Source of the DNA: Paenibacillus macerans
GTDB taxonomy: Bacteria; Bacillota; Bacilli; Paenibacillales; Paenibacillaceae
NCBI RefSeq assembly: GCF_900454495.1
Contig: NZ_UGSI01000002.1
Location: 1,089,001-1,153,000 of the forward strand
Reading direction: 5' to 3'
Length of the DNA stretch: 64,000 nt
Under the pieces are notes generated by a model. The model did no database searches, was not told where the DNA came from, and saw only the letters and a list, made by a program, of their open reading frames with translations. Below, piece by piece: positions 25,636-34,876 of this stretch. The number at the start of each line of letters is the position of its first letter. The first letter of the stretch is position 1. Position numbers and translations under genes: made by a program.

Positions 25636-26976
25636 ATGAAAAAAAGCTTTGCAATGCTGCTCGTTTTGTTGCTGTCAATCTCTTTTGCGTTAAGCGCGTG
25701 CGGTGGCGGTGGAAATAACGCTGCGGCGCCATCCGGTAACGAAGGGACGAACGGGCAAAATGATGAAAGCGCTTCAAATGGCGGCGGCGAGAAGATCCAG
25801 TTATCGTTCTGGACGCTTTTCTCCGGCGGAGACGGCGACAATATGCAGGCGATGATCGATGCCTTCAACAAGGAACATCCCGACATTCAAGTGAAAAATA
25901 CAAAGCTGGAATGGGGAGAGTATTACACCAAGCTGATTACCGCGGTTGGCAACGGCAACGGACCGGATGTCGGCATCTCCCACATTTCCCGGCTGCCCGA
26001 TCTGATCGACCAGGGGGTCGTCACCGAGCTTGACGATGTGGCCGCCGAAGCCGGCGTGGACTGGTCTTCCTTTAACCAAAACATCCTTGACGCTTCCGTA
26101 GTGGATGGCGCGCACTATGCGGTGCCGATCGATACGCACCCGTTTATTATGTACTACAACAAGAAGCTGCTGAAAGACGCGGGGCTGCTTGGCGAAGACG
26201 GCAAACCGGTCATGGAGCAATCGGCCGACGGTTTCGTCGCTTTCCTGAACACGCTGAAAGAAAAACTGCCGGCAAAAGTGACTCCGTTTGCCTTGTCTAA
26301 CACAAATGACGATCCGTTCCGTTTGTGGTGGGCGCTGTACTCCCAGCTCGGGGGCAATGACGTCGTTTCCGACGACTTGACCACCGCCCAGGTAGATACG
26401 GACAAAGCGGTTCAGGCGGCCCAATATGTCCAGGATCTTTTCCATAAATATAAAGTCATTAAACTGAACGACCCGGACTTCTACAAAAATTTCCAAAGCG
26501 GTACGGCTGCCATTATGATGACCGGAGTTTGGGCCACAGGTACTTGGGAGTCCACGGAAGGGCTGGAATTCGGCGCGATGCCGATCCCGAAAATCTTCGA
26601 TCAGGAAGCGACCTGGGGCGATTCCCATACCGTGATTCTTCCGGTGACCAAAGATGAAGACCCGTCCAAGCGGAAAGCGGCGATCACGTTCGCCAACTGG
26701 CTGGCCGACAACGGCGGCCAGGTATGGGCGAAAGCCGGCCATATCCCATCCAAACCGTCCGTGTTTGAAAAACAGGAGTTTAAGGATCTTCCTTACCGGA
26801 GCGATTACGTATCCGTGGCTTCGACCGTGAAGTTCAGCAAACCGTCCACGAAAAACTGGCAAATCCGCGATTTGGCCATGTTCAAATATTTGAATGAAGT
26901 ATGGGCCAACAAAATGACGCCGGCGGACGGCATCGCCAAAATGACCGAGGAAGTCCAAAAGGTATTAAACGAATAG
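25636..26976 (+). CDS. Extracellular sugar-binding lipoprotein (SBP family 1)
   Basis: The ATG follows GGGGAGGCCAAC. The signal peptide ends with lipobox LSAC at about residue 21, then a Gly/Asn/Ser-rich linker precedes the mature domain (FWTLFSGGDGDNMQAMIDAF, the usual start of CUT1 binding proteins). At 446 residues it has normal length. It is first in the operon 25636-31448, followed by two permeases, a GH2 enzyme and an MBL hydrolase. It delivers an unknown oligosaccharide to the membrane complex. Confidence 0.93.
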   Translation: MKKSFAMLLVLLLSISFALSACGGGGNNAAAPSGNEGTNGQNDESASNGGGEKIQLSFWTLFSGGDGDNMQAMIDAFNKEHPDIQVKNTKLEWGEYYTKLITAVGNGNGPDVGISHISRLPDLIDQGVVTELDDVAAEAGVDWSSFNQNILDASVVDGAHYAVPIDTHPFIMYYNKKLLKDAGLLGEDGKPVMEQSADGFVAFLNTLKEKLPAKVTPFALSNTNDDPFRLWWALYSQLGGNDVVSDDLTTAQVDTDKAVQAAQYVQDLFHKYKVIKLNDPDFYKNFQSGTAAIMMTGVWATGTWESTEGLEFGAMPIPKIFDQEATWGDSHTVILPVTKDEDPSKRKAAITFANWLADNGGQVWAKAGHIPSKPSVFEKQEFKDLPYRSDYVSVASTVKFSKPSTKNWQIRDLAMFKYLNEVWANKMTPADGIAKMTEEVQKVLNE

Positions 26977-27055
26977 CGGTTAGTTCATGACGCCGGCCGT
27001 CTTTGAGGCAAACCGCAAGGTCAAAGCCGGCCGGCCAATGGGGAGGCTTGAAACG

Positions 27056-27943
27056 ATGAAGATGAACAAACTGAGAGCGGACGTGCAGGCATTCCTGTTC
27101 CTGCTCCCCTTCTTGGTCGTTTATTTCCTGTTTACGATCTGGCCGATGATCAAGGGCGTGGAAATGAGCTTCTATAAATGGACGCTGATCAAAAAGATGA
27201 AATACCTCGGCTTGGGCAATTACGAGCGGATGTTTCAGGACCACGAATTTTGGGCGGCGATCGGACACTCGGCCATTTTCGTCATCACCACGACCCCGGC
27301 GATGCTCGCCCTGGCCATCGTACTGGCGCTGATCGCCAACCGGAACTCCAGGCTGCAGCGGTTTTACCGCAGCGTGTTTTTTATCCCCAGCATTTTGTCC
27401 GTGGCGGTCGCTTCCTATCTGGGCTTGTTTCTGTTCCAACCTTATACGGGACTGGTGAACTCATTGCTTCACCTGCTTAGGCTGCTTCCGGAAGGCGCGG
27501 AAATTTTCTGGCTGTCGGAAACGGGGCTGGCCTGGATCGCTGTTTCGCTGCTCACGCTCTGGTGGACGGTCGGTTTTAACTTCATTTTATATTTGTCGGC
27601 GATGCAGGATATCCCGGATGAGGTTTACGAAGCGGCGCGCCTGGACGGGGCCACCGATTCCCAGGTTTTTTGGAAAATCACCCTCCCGCTGCTGAGCCCG
27701 ATCACCAAAACGATCACCATGCTGCAAATTATCGCTTCATTTAAGGTGTTTATGCAGATCTACGTCATGACCGGCGGCGGTCCTTTGGACCAAACCCGTC
27801 CCGTCATCCAGTACATTTGGCAAACGGGTTTCCGCAAAAACGACCTCGGTTACGCCTCGGCCATGTCCTACATGCTGTTTGTCATTTTGCTGGTGCTGTC
27901 CGGGCTGCAGTATTGGGTGAACAACCGGAAGGAGGCGAAATAG
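27056..27943 (+). CDS. Sugar ABC transporter permease, MalF type
   Basis: The start at ATG 27056 is chosen because GGGGAGG lies 8 bp upstream; the frame extends back to 26987 without a binding site. The 295 residues have six membrane segments and an EAA loop (YEAARLDGATDSQVFWKITLP). It forms the channel with the MalG-type partner, whose start follows its stop by 1 bp. Confidence 0.92.
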   Translation: MKMNKLRADVQAFLFLLPFLVVYFLFTIWPMIKGVEMSFYKWTLIKKMKYLGLGNYERMFQDHEFWAAIGHSAIFVITTTPAMLALAIVLALIANRNSRLQRFYRSVFFIPSILSVAVASYLGLFLFQPYTGLVNSLLHLLRLLPEGAEIFWLSETGLAWIAVSLLTLWWTVGFNFILYLSAMQDIPDEVYEAARLDGATDSQVFWKITLPLLSPITKTITMLQIIASFKVFMQIYVMTGGGPLDQTRPVIQYIWQTGFRKNDLGYASAMSYMLFVILLVLSGLQYWVNNRKEAK

Positions 27944-27944
27944 C

Positions 27945-28751
27945 ATGAAGTGGTTTTACCGGATTTTTTCCCTGTTGATGGCGCTGCTGTTCGCTTTTCC
28001 GTTAATTTGGATGCTGGTCGTTTCGGTCAAAAAGGAAGGCATGAAAATCATCTCCGTCGTCGACTGGTTTACCCCGCCTTATTCGCTGGCGGTTTACAAC
28101 GAAGTCATTACCGGCACCAAACTGTTGGCCTGGTCCTGGAACAGCTTTTTCATCGCCGTCTGCGTCACCGTGCTTACGCTGATCATCGCCGCGATGTCCG
28201 GGTTCGCCATGTCCAAAATTCCGTTCCGGTACCGGACGTTTATGTTTTTCTTCATTTTGGCGGGGCTGCTGATTCCCGGCGAAGCGACTTTGATTCCATT
28301 GTATCAGGTCGCCAAGGACATGGAGATTCTCAACACTTATATGGGGCTGATTTTTCCCGTTTTGGCCTCCCCGTTTGCGATCATCGTGCTAAAAAGCTTT
28401 TTCGACGGCATTCCGAACGACCTGCTGGAAAGCGTGCAGATGGACGGCGGCGGCATCTGGCGGATTTTCATCAACATCATGCTTCCGCTTACCCGTCCCG
28501 CGTTGGTGTCGATCGCGATTCTAACGTTTATCGGCTCCTGGAACAACTTCCTGTGGCCGTTCCTGTCCGTCACCGATGACAACCTGTTTACTTTGCCGAT
28601 GGGAATCCCGACGTTAATGAATCAATATACCGAAGATTATGTCAAGCCGATGGTCATCAACACGGTGGCCTCCCTGCCGATCATGGTGCTGTTCCTGATT
28701 TTCGAACGGCAGATCATCAAGGGCGTCAGCCTCTCGGGGATCAAAGGGTAA
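27945..28751 (+). CDS. Sugar ABC transporter permease, MalG type
   Basis: The protein has 268 residues, six membrane segments, an EAA-type loop (LLESVQMDGGGIWRIFINIMLP, with the first Ala replaced), and the family end GVSLSGIKG. The ribosome binding site AAGGAGG lies inside the preceding gene, implying coupled translation. Confidence 0.92.
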   Translation: MKWFYRIFSLLMALLFAFPLIWMLVVSVKKEGMKIISVVDWFTPPYSLAVYNEVITGTKLLAWSWNSFFIAVCVTVLTLIIAAMSGFAMSKIPFRYRTFMFFFILAGLLIPGEATLIPLYQVAKDMEILNTYMGLIFPVLASPFAIIVLKSFFDGIPNDLLESVQMDGGGIWRIFINIMLPLTRPALVSIAILTFIGSWNNFLWPFLSVTDDNLFTLPMGIPTLMNQYTEDYVKPMVINTVASLPIMVLFLIFERQIIKGVSLSGIKG

Positions 28752-28790
28752 CTACTTCAACTTACGATAGATAGAGAAGGAGAGAAGACT

Positions 28791-30551
28791 ATGACAAACC
28801 AACTTATGCGCGGTGAATATCCGCGGCCCCAGTTCGTCCGCGAGAAGTGGGCGAGCCTGAACGGAGAATGGGAATTCGCCTTTGACGATGACGGGATAGG
28901 GGAGCGGGAAGCCTGGTATGAGCAGGGAAAAGGGCGGTTCAACCAAAAAATCACGGTTCCGTTCTGTTTTCAAAGCCGGCTGAGCGGGATCGGAGACACG
29001 TCGGTTCATGACCGAGTTTGGTATCGCAAATCATTCACCGTTCCCGATGAATACTACGCGGGCAGAGTGCTGCTGCATTTCGGCGCCGTCGATTACGAGG
29101 CCAAAGTATGGGTTAACGGCAAGCTGGCGGCGGTTCATGAAGGCGGACACACGCCGTTTCATGCCGACATCACGGACGTTCTCGTCAAGGGCGGCAATAC
29201 CGTCGTCGTGAAGGCGACCGACTACAGCCGCGACGTCTCGTTGCCGCGCGGCAAGCAGTATTGGGAGGATCAGTCGGCGGGGATCTTCTACACGCGCACG
29301 ACCGGGATTTGGCAGAGCGTATGGCTTGAGCCGGTGCCCGAAACGTATGTGGAGCGCATTCGGATGATTCCGGACATCGACAAAAACGATCTCGATCTGG
29401 AGGTGTTTCTGGCGGGCTGCCGGCCTGGCGTACAGGTTAGCGTTAAGGCCGTTATATCCTTCAAGGGCGAGTTTGTATCCGAAGATTGCTTCGCCTTGAT
29501 CCATGTTACGGGGCGCCGCTCCATCCATCTGGAGGATTTTAACGATCACGGCCTGGGGCGGTGGTGGACACCGGAACACCCGAACCTTTACGATTTGGAG
29601 CTGACGCTGCTGGTGGACGGGGAAACGGTGGATTCGGTAAAAAGCTATTTCGGCATGCGGAAAATCTCCATTGAAGACGGCAAGCTGCTGCTCAACAATC
29701 GGCCTTATTATATGAAAATGGTGCTGGATCAAGGTTATTTTCCGGAAGGGCTGCTGACCGCCCCCAGCGACGACGACTTGCGCAGAGATGTGGAACTCAC
29801 CAAGGCGATGGGCTTTAATGGAGCAAGGAAGCATCAAAAGATCGAGGATCCCCGGTATTTATATTGGGCCGACCGGCTTGGCCTTCTGTTATGGGGGGAA
29901 ATGGCCAATGCTTTCCGTTTTTCCGAAACTTACGCGGGCCGTATTACCCGGGAGTGGATTCAGGCCGTGGAGCGGGATTTCAATCACCCGTGCATCGTGG
30001 TTTGGGTGCCGCTGAACGAGAGCTGGGGCGTCACCAACATTTTGGTGGACCGGCAGCAACAGCAGCACGCTTTGTCTCTGTATCATTTAACGAAATCGCT
30101 GGACCGGACACGCCCCGTCATCTCCAATGACGGATGGGAGCTGGTCGCCACCGACTTGCTCACCATTCACGATTATGAATGGCGGCGGGAGGTGCTGGCG
30201 GAACGGTATGCCGCGCGGGCAACCGCTTTGGCCGCCAAGCCGGGCAACCGCTGGATTCTCGTACCCGGGTTCCCGGACGAAGGGCAGCCGATCCTGCTGA
30301 CGGAGTTTGGCGGCATTTCCTTCAAAGCCGGCGATTGGGACGGATGGGGTTATTCCGGGGCCGAAAATGAGCAGGATTTTGCGGCGCGTTTGCAGAATGT
30401 AATTGAACCCGTTTTGCAATCGCCGGTGGTGCAGGGCTTTTGTTACACCCAATTTACCGATGTGGAACAGGAAATCAACGGCCTGTTGACCTATGACCGG
30501 AAGCCGAAAATTCCGCTGGAAACCATCCGTTCGATTGTTGCGGGAACCTAA
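28791..30551 (+). CDS. Glycoside hydrolase family 2, paralog 3
   Basis: The ATG follows AGAAGGAGAGAAGACT. The 586 residues are collinear with the two GH2 genes at 18.7-22.3 kb, with acid/base Glu410 in WVPLNESWG and nucleophile Glu505 in LLTEFGGISF. The MANAFRFS and ISFKAGDWDG segments place it nearer paralog 1 than paralog 2. No signal peptide. It probably hydrolyses the sugar brought in by the upstream transporter. Confidence 0.88.
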   Translation: MTNQLMRGEYPRPQFVREKWASLNGEWEFAFDDDGIGEREAWYEQGKGRFNQKITVPFCFQSRLSGIGDTSVHDRVWYRKSFTVPDEYYAGRVLLHFGAVDYEAKVWVNGKLAAVHEGGHTPFHADITDVLVKGGNTVVVKATDYSRDVSLPRGKQYWEDQSAGIFYTRTTGIWQSVWLEPVPETYVERIRMIPDIDKNDLDLEVFLAGCRPGVQVSVKAVISFKGEFVSEDCFALIHVTGRRSIHLEDFNDHGLGRWWTPEHPNLYDLELTLLVDGETVDSVKSYFGMRKISIEDGKLLLNNRPYYMKMVLDQGYFPEGLLTAPSDDDLRRDVELTKAMGFNGARKHQKIEDPRYLYWADRLGLLLWGEMANAFRFSETYAGRITREWIQAVERDFNHPCIVVWVPLNESWGVTNILVDRQQQQHALSLYHLTKSLDRTRPVISNDGWELVATDLLTIHDYEWRREVLAERYAARATALAAKPGNRWILVPGFPDEGQPILLTEFGGISFKAGDWDGWGYSGAENEQDFAARLQNVIEPVLQSPVVQGFCYTQFTDVEQEINGLLTYDRKPKIPLETIRSIVAGT

Positions 30552-30569
30552 AAGCCAGAGGAGAGCAAA

Positions 30570-31448
30570 ATGACCGATTCAATCCGCAAAGACGCCGGCC
30601 TGACCCGCCAAGGCGCCGCCCTGATCAATGAAGTCATCCGCACCGAGGTTCCTTACGGAACGCTTGCGCTATGGTTTCTGGGGCAGGAGAGCGTGATTAT
30701 TAAAGGAGACGGAATTACGCTTTATGTGGATCCATACGTCTCGGGCGACCTTGATTCCGGAGACTGGAGACGGACTTTTCCGGCCCCGATCGAACCGGGA
30801 GATATTCTGGGGGCCGATTTATGCCTGATCACGCATGAGCATGACGACCATATGGATGGGGGGACCTTGCCCTATTTTCACCGGCAGAACCCGGCGGCGC
30901 CGATCGTGGCCCCGGCCTGCTGCAAGCCGGCTTTGCAGGAGATGGGGATTGCGGCCCCGCAAATTTGGGAGGCCGATGACCGCCGCCAGTTGGAGCTGTT
31001 CTCCAAACTCCGCCTTACGGTCATTCCCGCCGCTCACGAACAGTTGGAACGGGATGAGGAAGGAAAACCCCGTTACGTCGGTTACGTGATCGAACTGAAC
31101 GGCGTCACGCTGTACCATGCCGGGGACACGCTGGTGTACCCCGAATTGATCGAGCGGCTGCGGGCGGTCCGGCCGGACGTCGCCCTGCTGCCGATCAACG
31201 GCCGCGATTATTTCCGCGGGCAGCGCGGCATCGTCGGCAACATGAACTACCGGGAAGCCGCGGAGCTGGCGGCCGCTATCGACGCCGACACTGTCATCCC
31301 GCTGCATTACGACTTGTTTGCCGTCAACGCGGAGAAGCCCGGCCATTTCGTGGACGATTTGTACGAACGTTTCCCGGAGCAAAAATGCCATGTCATGGCC
31401 CGGGGAGAGCGGTTCGTGTACGTGTCGCCGCGGGCGTTTTTGCGGTGA
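30570..31448 (+). CDS. UlaG-like metallo-beta-lactamase-fold hydrolase
   Basis: The ATG follows GAGGAGAGCAAA, 18 bp after the GH2 stop. The 292-residue protein carries the metal-binding motif THEHDDHMDG (His89 to His94), a later GDT (YHAGDTLVYPE) and a C-terminal LHYD histidine, in the order known from UlaG, which opens L-ascorbate-6-phosphate lactone. A sugar lactonase role in the operon is plausible. It lacks a signal peptide. Substrate not assigned. Confidence 0.82.
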   Translation: MTDSIRKDAGLTRQGAALINEVIRTEVPYGTLALWFLGQESVIIKGDGITLYVDPYVSGDLDSGDWRRTFPAPIEPGDILGADLCLITHEHDDHMDGGTLPYFHRQNPAAPIVAPACCKPALQEMGIAAPQIWEADDRRQLELFSKLRLTVIPAAHEQLERDEEGKPRYVGYVIELNGVTLYHAGDTLVYPELIERLRAVRPDVALLPINGRDYFRGQRGIVGNMNYREAAELAAAIDADTVIPLHYDLFAVNAEKPGHFVDDLYERFPEQKCHVMARGERFVYVSPRAFLR

Positions 31449-31476
31449 ACTTGTAACGGGCGGCCCGTTCCGAGCG

Positions 31477-32445
31477 TTAATCGCCTGCTTCGGAGTACAG
31501 GCGGGAGATCGCTTCCGCTTCGCGCCGCACCCGCTCGCGCAGCTCCGGCGGCTCCAGCACCCTGGCCTCCGGGCCGCAGGCGAGCACGATCTCGCACGCC
31601 GATTCCAGCGTCTGAAATTCGATATCCGCTTTGACAAACCCCTGTTCGTCCGGCTTTTCGGCATGGAGCACTTTGGCGTAACGCTCCCTGCGCAGCCGGT
31701 TCAGCCGGGGTTCTTTGACGTTCACCAGCGCCGGATAACGGGGCAGCCGGGATTTGAAGTCGGCGGTGGACCGTTCCCAATATTCCGCCAAATTAAAACC
31801 GGCCGGCCGCGCGAAGGTTTCAGCGAGCAGCTGCGCGTCTTCCAGACGCGAGATACGGTACGTCCGCATCTCGCCGCTGTCCTCCTGCGCCGCCGCCAGG
31901 TACCAGACGCTGCGTTTGGCGATAAGGCCCAGAGGGAGCAGCGTGCGCTCCACGGCCGCATCGTCTTTCCGGTAGCGGATGCGCAGCTTCCTTTGCGCCC
32001 ATACGGCTTCCTGTACGGTGGCCAGCCAGGGGAAGGCTTCACCCGAAGCGTGCCAGCCGGCGCCGTCGATATGGATGCGCTGGCGGATCAGTTCGGCGTC
32101 CTGCCGGATCGGGGCGGGGGAAGCGGCCAGCAGCTTTTGGTAAGCCGTTTGGAAATGACCCTGGATTCCCAAATCGCCGAGCAGCTCGTTATGGCTGGTC
32201 AGCAGCAGCGAAACGATTTCCTCCGGCCGCATGCCGGTCAGGTTCGTCCGGTAGCTTTCCGCCAGCGCCCACCCGCCCTGAGCGCCTCTTTCCGCATAAA
32301 CCGGAATGCCGGCCGCGCTTAACGCTTCCATATCCCGTCCGATCGTCCGCTCCGATACCTCAAGCTCCTTCGCCAAGTGGCGGGAGCTCATTTTCCCCCG
32401 ATTTTGCAGCAGCAGCAAAATGGCCAGCAACCGATCCGCTCTCAA
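31477..32445 (-). CDS. DeoR/YafY-type HTH regulator with WYL domain
   Basis: Residues 1-60 are a helix-turn-helix of the HTH_11 type (MRADRLLAILLLLQNRGKMSS, RHLAKELEVSERTIGRDMEAL). Residues about 140-215 form the WYL domain, with KRSVWYLAAA and an RTYRISRLEDA arginine patch, and a WCX extension follows. WYL regulators sense small ligands or nucleic acids. At 322 residues the length is standard. It converges with the MBL gene and has a D-type repeat just upstream. Confidence 0.88.
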   Translation of the reverse strand: MRADRLLAILLLLQNRGKMSSRHLAKELEVSERTIGRDMEALSAAGIPVYAERGAQGGWALAESYRTNLTGMRPEEIVSLLLTSHNELLGDLGIQGHFQTAYQKLLAASPAPIRQDAELIRQRIHIDGAGWHASGEAFPWLATVQEAVWAQRKLRIRYRKDDAAVERTLLPLGLIAKRSVWYLAAAQEDSGEMRTYRISRLEDAQLLAETFARPAGFNLAEYWERSTADFKSRLPRYPALVNVKEPRLNRLRRERYAKVLHAEKPDEQGFVKADIEFQTLESACEIVLACGPEARVLEPPELRERVRREAEAISRLYSEAGD

Positions 32446-32472
32446 GTAGCGCTCCTCCCTTACAACGTTTTA

Positions 32473-32595
32473 GAGGTTGTTCAAAACGTCCGCTCTGCTC
32501 CTTACGCCCCTGGCTTCATCCGACCTCAAGCGGTTTGAAAAAACGCTCTTCGTAAGCATACGCTTCAGTGCTGAAAGCCAACCTTATTGAACACT
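32473..32595. repeat. MITE-like dispersed repeat, copy D3 (short form)
   Basis: GAGGTTGTTCAAAACGTC opens and TTATTGAACAC closes the element. TGTTCAA (32478-32484) and TTGAACA (32587-32593) are perfect terminal inverted repeats. The interior TTTGAAAAAACGC is shared with copy D1 near 6160-6177. Confidence 0.55.
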
Positions 32596-32698
32596 TTATT
32601 TAATTTTACCATGAATATAAGACAACGGATGTCGTATATGCCCTGTTACACTGCTATAGAATAAACAACACAAAATGGTCAGGGAGGATGTTGACACG

Positions 32699-33601
32699 AT
32701 GGACTTAAAGGACATGCAAAGAGAAAAACCGCTGCAGGGGAAAGTGGCGGTCGTCGCCGGGGCTACGCGGGGAGCGGGGCGGGGCATCGCCGTCATGCTG
32801 GGCGCCGCCGGAGCGACCGTCTACTGCACCGGGCGCAGCGTTCGCGGACAGGCGTCGGATATCGGCCGCAGCGAGACGATCGATGACACGGCCGAAATGG
32901 TTACGGCCCGCGGCGGCAAAGGCATTGCCGTACGCACGGACCATACCTCCGAGGAACAGGTGCAGGCTTTGTTTGCGCGGGTGGAGGAGCAGCAGGAGGG
33001 GCGTCTCGACATTCTCGTCAACGATATTTGGGGCGGAGAAAATCTGACCCATTGGAACACCCCGTTTTGGGAGCAGCCGCTGGCCGACGGCCTGCTGATG
33101 CAGGAGCGGGCGGTCAAAGCGCATTTGATAACGAGTTATTACGGCGTTCCGTTGATGGTGAAGCGGAGGGAAGGGCTTGTCATCGAGATTACCGACGGTT
33201 CCACCTACAATTATCGCGGCAATCTGTATTACAGTCTGGCGAAAATATCGCCGATCCACCTGGCCGCCGCCATGGCCGAGGAACTGCGGCCTTATAACGT
33301 GACGGCGCTGGCGGTTACCCCCGGGTTTTTGCGGTCCGAACAGATGCTGGATTATTTCGGCGTTGCCGAGAGCAACTGGCGGGACGCTATTCAGAAGGAG
33401 CCGCATTACGCCGAATCGGAAACGCCGTATTTCGTAGGCCAGGCGGTGGCTGCATTGGCTGCGGACCCGCAGGTTGCCGCCAAAGCCGGTAAGTCGCTAA
33501 CCAGTTGGGATTTATCCGACGAGTACGGATTCGCCGACATCGACGGCCGTAAGCCGCATTGGGGCAACTACGCGCGGCGGCAGGGTCTGCCGGTCAACTG
33601 A
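32699..33601 (+). CDS. Short-chain dehydrogenase/reductase
   Basis: ATG 32699 is chosen (AGGGAGG upstream) over an ATG at 32675 that lies before that site. The 300 residues have the Rossmann motif GATRGAGRGIAVMLG, NDIWGG in place of NNAG, and a catalytic serine/tyrosine/lysine region around STYNYRGNLYYSLAK. It is cytoplasmic and NAD(P)-dependent. The substrate is unknown. It is monocistronic, with a terminator downstream. Confidence 0.88.
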   Translation: MDLKDMQREKPLQGKVAVVAGATRGAGRGIAVMLGAAGATVYCTGRSVRGQASDIGRSETIDDTAEMVTARGGKGIAVRTDHTSEEQVQALFARVEEQQEGRLDILVNDIWGGENLTHWNTPFWEQPLADGLLMQERAVKAHLITSYYGVPLMVKRREGLVIEITDGSTYNYRGNLYYSLAKISPIHLAAAMAEELRPYNVTALAVTPGFLRSEQMLDYFGVAESNWRDAIQKEPHYAESETPYFVGQAVAALAADPQVAAKAGKSLTSWDLSDEYGFADIDGRKPHWGNYARRQGLPVN

Positions 33602-33626
33602 GGCGGGGAGGATGACGAGCTAACGC

Positions 33627-33672
33627 AAAAAGCGCGAGCGCAGCGTTCCCACCGCTGCCGCTGGCGCTTTTC
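33627..33672 (+). terminator. Rho-independent terminator
   Basis: A long stem AAAAGCGCGAGCGCAGCG pairs with CGCTGCCGCTGGCGCTTTT (one mismatch, one bulge). It ends the SDR gene. Confidence 0.7.
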
Positions 33673-33808
33673 AGTTTATCCGCCGGCGACAGGTTCCCTC
33701 TCCGGGTGGCCTGACGGCTGTTCTGATTGGAAATATCCAATAGAACTAAAATTGAATGACAGGCAGATGCAGCGAGCGGTTTGATTGGATTTTTCCAATG
33801 AGCGCCTA

Positions 33809-33820
33809 CTAGCGTTGCAT
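33809..33820. mobile_element. Solitary IS4 end
   Basis: CTAGCGTTGCAT equals the terminal inverted repeat of the IS4 element at 6735-8247, but no transposase or second end is nearby. It may be a remnant of a past insertion or a chance match. Confidence 0.35.
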
Positions 33821-33883
33821 TAACGCCTACACAAAATCTCAGGTATGCCTTGCCCGCTATTCCATTTGAGATTACGCCAGAAA

Positions 33884-34071
33884 TCCAACGGTTGTATTAG
33901 TCGCTATTTTGCCAAAAAAGGCCCTTTCTAAATTTTAACGGTTGTGAGCGCTGTTATCTGCTCAAATCTGAGCCCAAATAGCCAGGTTTTAGCTAAATAA
34001 GCGCTATGGCAACCATTAGAATTTGAAAACGGCGATATTGGAGTAAATAGCGGCTGTGGCAACCGTTAGAA
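33884..34071. repeat. AACGGTTGC quasi-palindromic repeat, copy A1
   Basis: About 188 bp with two CAACGGTTG/TAACGGTTG sites in the left half and two inverted counterparts (GGCAACCATTAG, GGCAACCGTTAG) in the right half. The core TTTCTAAATTTTAACGGTTG and AAATAAGCGCTATGGCA recur in the copies at 50670 and 62170. No coding potential. Confidence 0.75.
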
Positions 34072-34196
34072 AGGCGGCCGATGCGTGTCAATCTGTTGGA
34101 TTTTTCCAATGGGAGGTAAAGCGGCGCGCCTCATATTTTCAGAATCCATTTGCGGTCTGCCCCATTTATTTTCACCGGCGCATTAAGGTCCGCCCC

Positions 34197-34658
34197 TTAA
34201 AATGTCCCGCCGCTGCGGTTTTGCGCCATATCGCGTTCGAACGCCACGATCCAATCGCCCTGAACGGCCGCGTATCCGGCATCGCCTTCGGCAACAAGGC
34301 CGTACAGGTTTTTCACGTCAAGGTACTCCACGCGTTGGCCGTTATCGAATTCCAGCGTAATGTAATAATACGTCCGGGACGAGGAAGAATGCATATGATT
34401 ATCGCCGTGGTGGCTTGATGAGCTGTGCCGGACGTCCATCCGTTTGGACACGATGCGGGCATACCGGGTTTCGCGGGGGGAGCGGGCGTTTTGGACATAT
34501 TTGACGCCGCTTCCGATGAGCCCTACAATCACGATAACGAAGATAATGCCTATAAAAATCGGGACCAGCGTAAACATAAAATCAAAACCGCCTCCAAAGC
34601 CACCTCCAAAATCCCCTCCAAAGCCTGCACCGCCAAACAGCGGATGAAAACCGCTCAT
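34197..34658 (-). CDS. DUF2500 family membrane protein
   Basis: The ATG follows AAGGAGGGCTTATC. The 153-residue protein starts with a Gly/Phe-rich stretch, then one membrane helix (TLVPIFIGIIFVIVIVGLIG). A soluble domain with RETRYARIVSKRMDVR and YYYITLEFDNGQRVEYLDV follows, characteristic of DUF2500. It sits in the membrane with the beta-rich domain probably outside. Function is unknown in the family. Confidence 0.8.
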   Translation of the reverse strand: MSGFHPLFGGAGFGGDFGGGFGGGFDFMFTLVPIFIGIIFVIVIVGLIGSGVKYVQNARSPRETRYARIVSKRMDVRHSSSSHHGDNHMHSSSSRTYYYITLEFDNGQRVEYLDVKNLYGLVAEGDAGYAAVQGDWIVAFERDMAQNRSGGTF

Positions 34659-34815
34659 GATAAGCCCTCCTTAAGTCTCTTTGTGGTTTCCTTATGTTCC
34701 CTATGTCCCCTTGTGTTCTGCTATATGATATCAACCTGCCTAATCTCGCCGATGTTCTTCCTTATTTACGCAAAACGGGGAGATATGTTTCATCTTACCA
34801 TGCTTTTCGCAACGA

Positions 34816-34844
34816 TTGTGAACGAATACGAATTGTGATAAACT
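34816..34844 (+). promoter_or_regulatory. Candidate promoter of the hflX leader
   Basis: TTGTGA, a 17-bp spacer and TAAACT give a sigma-A-like promoter whose transcript would begin near 34851, about 290 bases before hflX. A second candidate is an extended -10 (TGC-TATGAT) at 34969-34977. Confidence 0.5.
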
Positions 34845-34876
34845 GGAACCATCTTAAGAAGAACGGAGGGTTCCCC

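Larger units (their letters stand above)
33726..34109. repeat. Three ATTGGA-N4-TCCAAT palindromes
   Basis: Near-identical inverted repeats occur at 33726-33741, 33784-33799 and 34096-34109. They flank the AACGGTTGC-type repeat. No gene lies between 33602 and 34196. Confidence 0.6.

Noticed and set aside
25801..26958. Long antisense ORF (385 codons) opposite the binding protein
   Set aside because: It is a codon-usage shadow of a clear lipoprotein gene, rich in His/Arg/Gly without domains. Similar antisense frames at 43146, 35326 and 30819 were dropped for the same reason.
34425..34838. Plus-strand ORF opposite DUF2500
   Set aside because: It overlaps the well-supported minus-strand gene and its continuation past 34658 has no family features.
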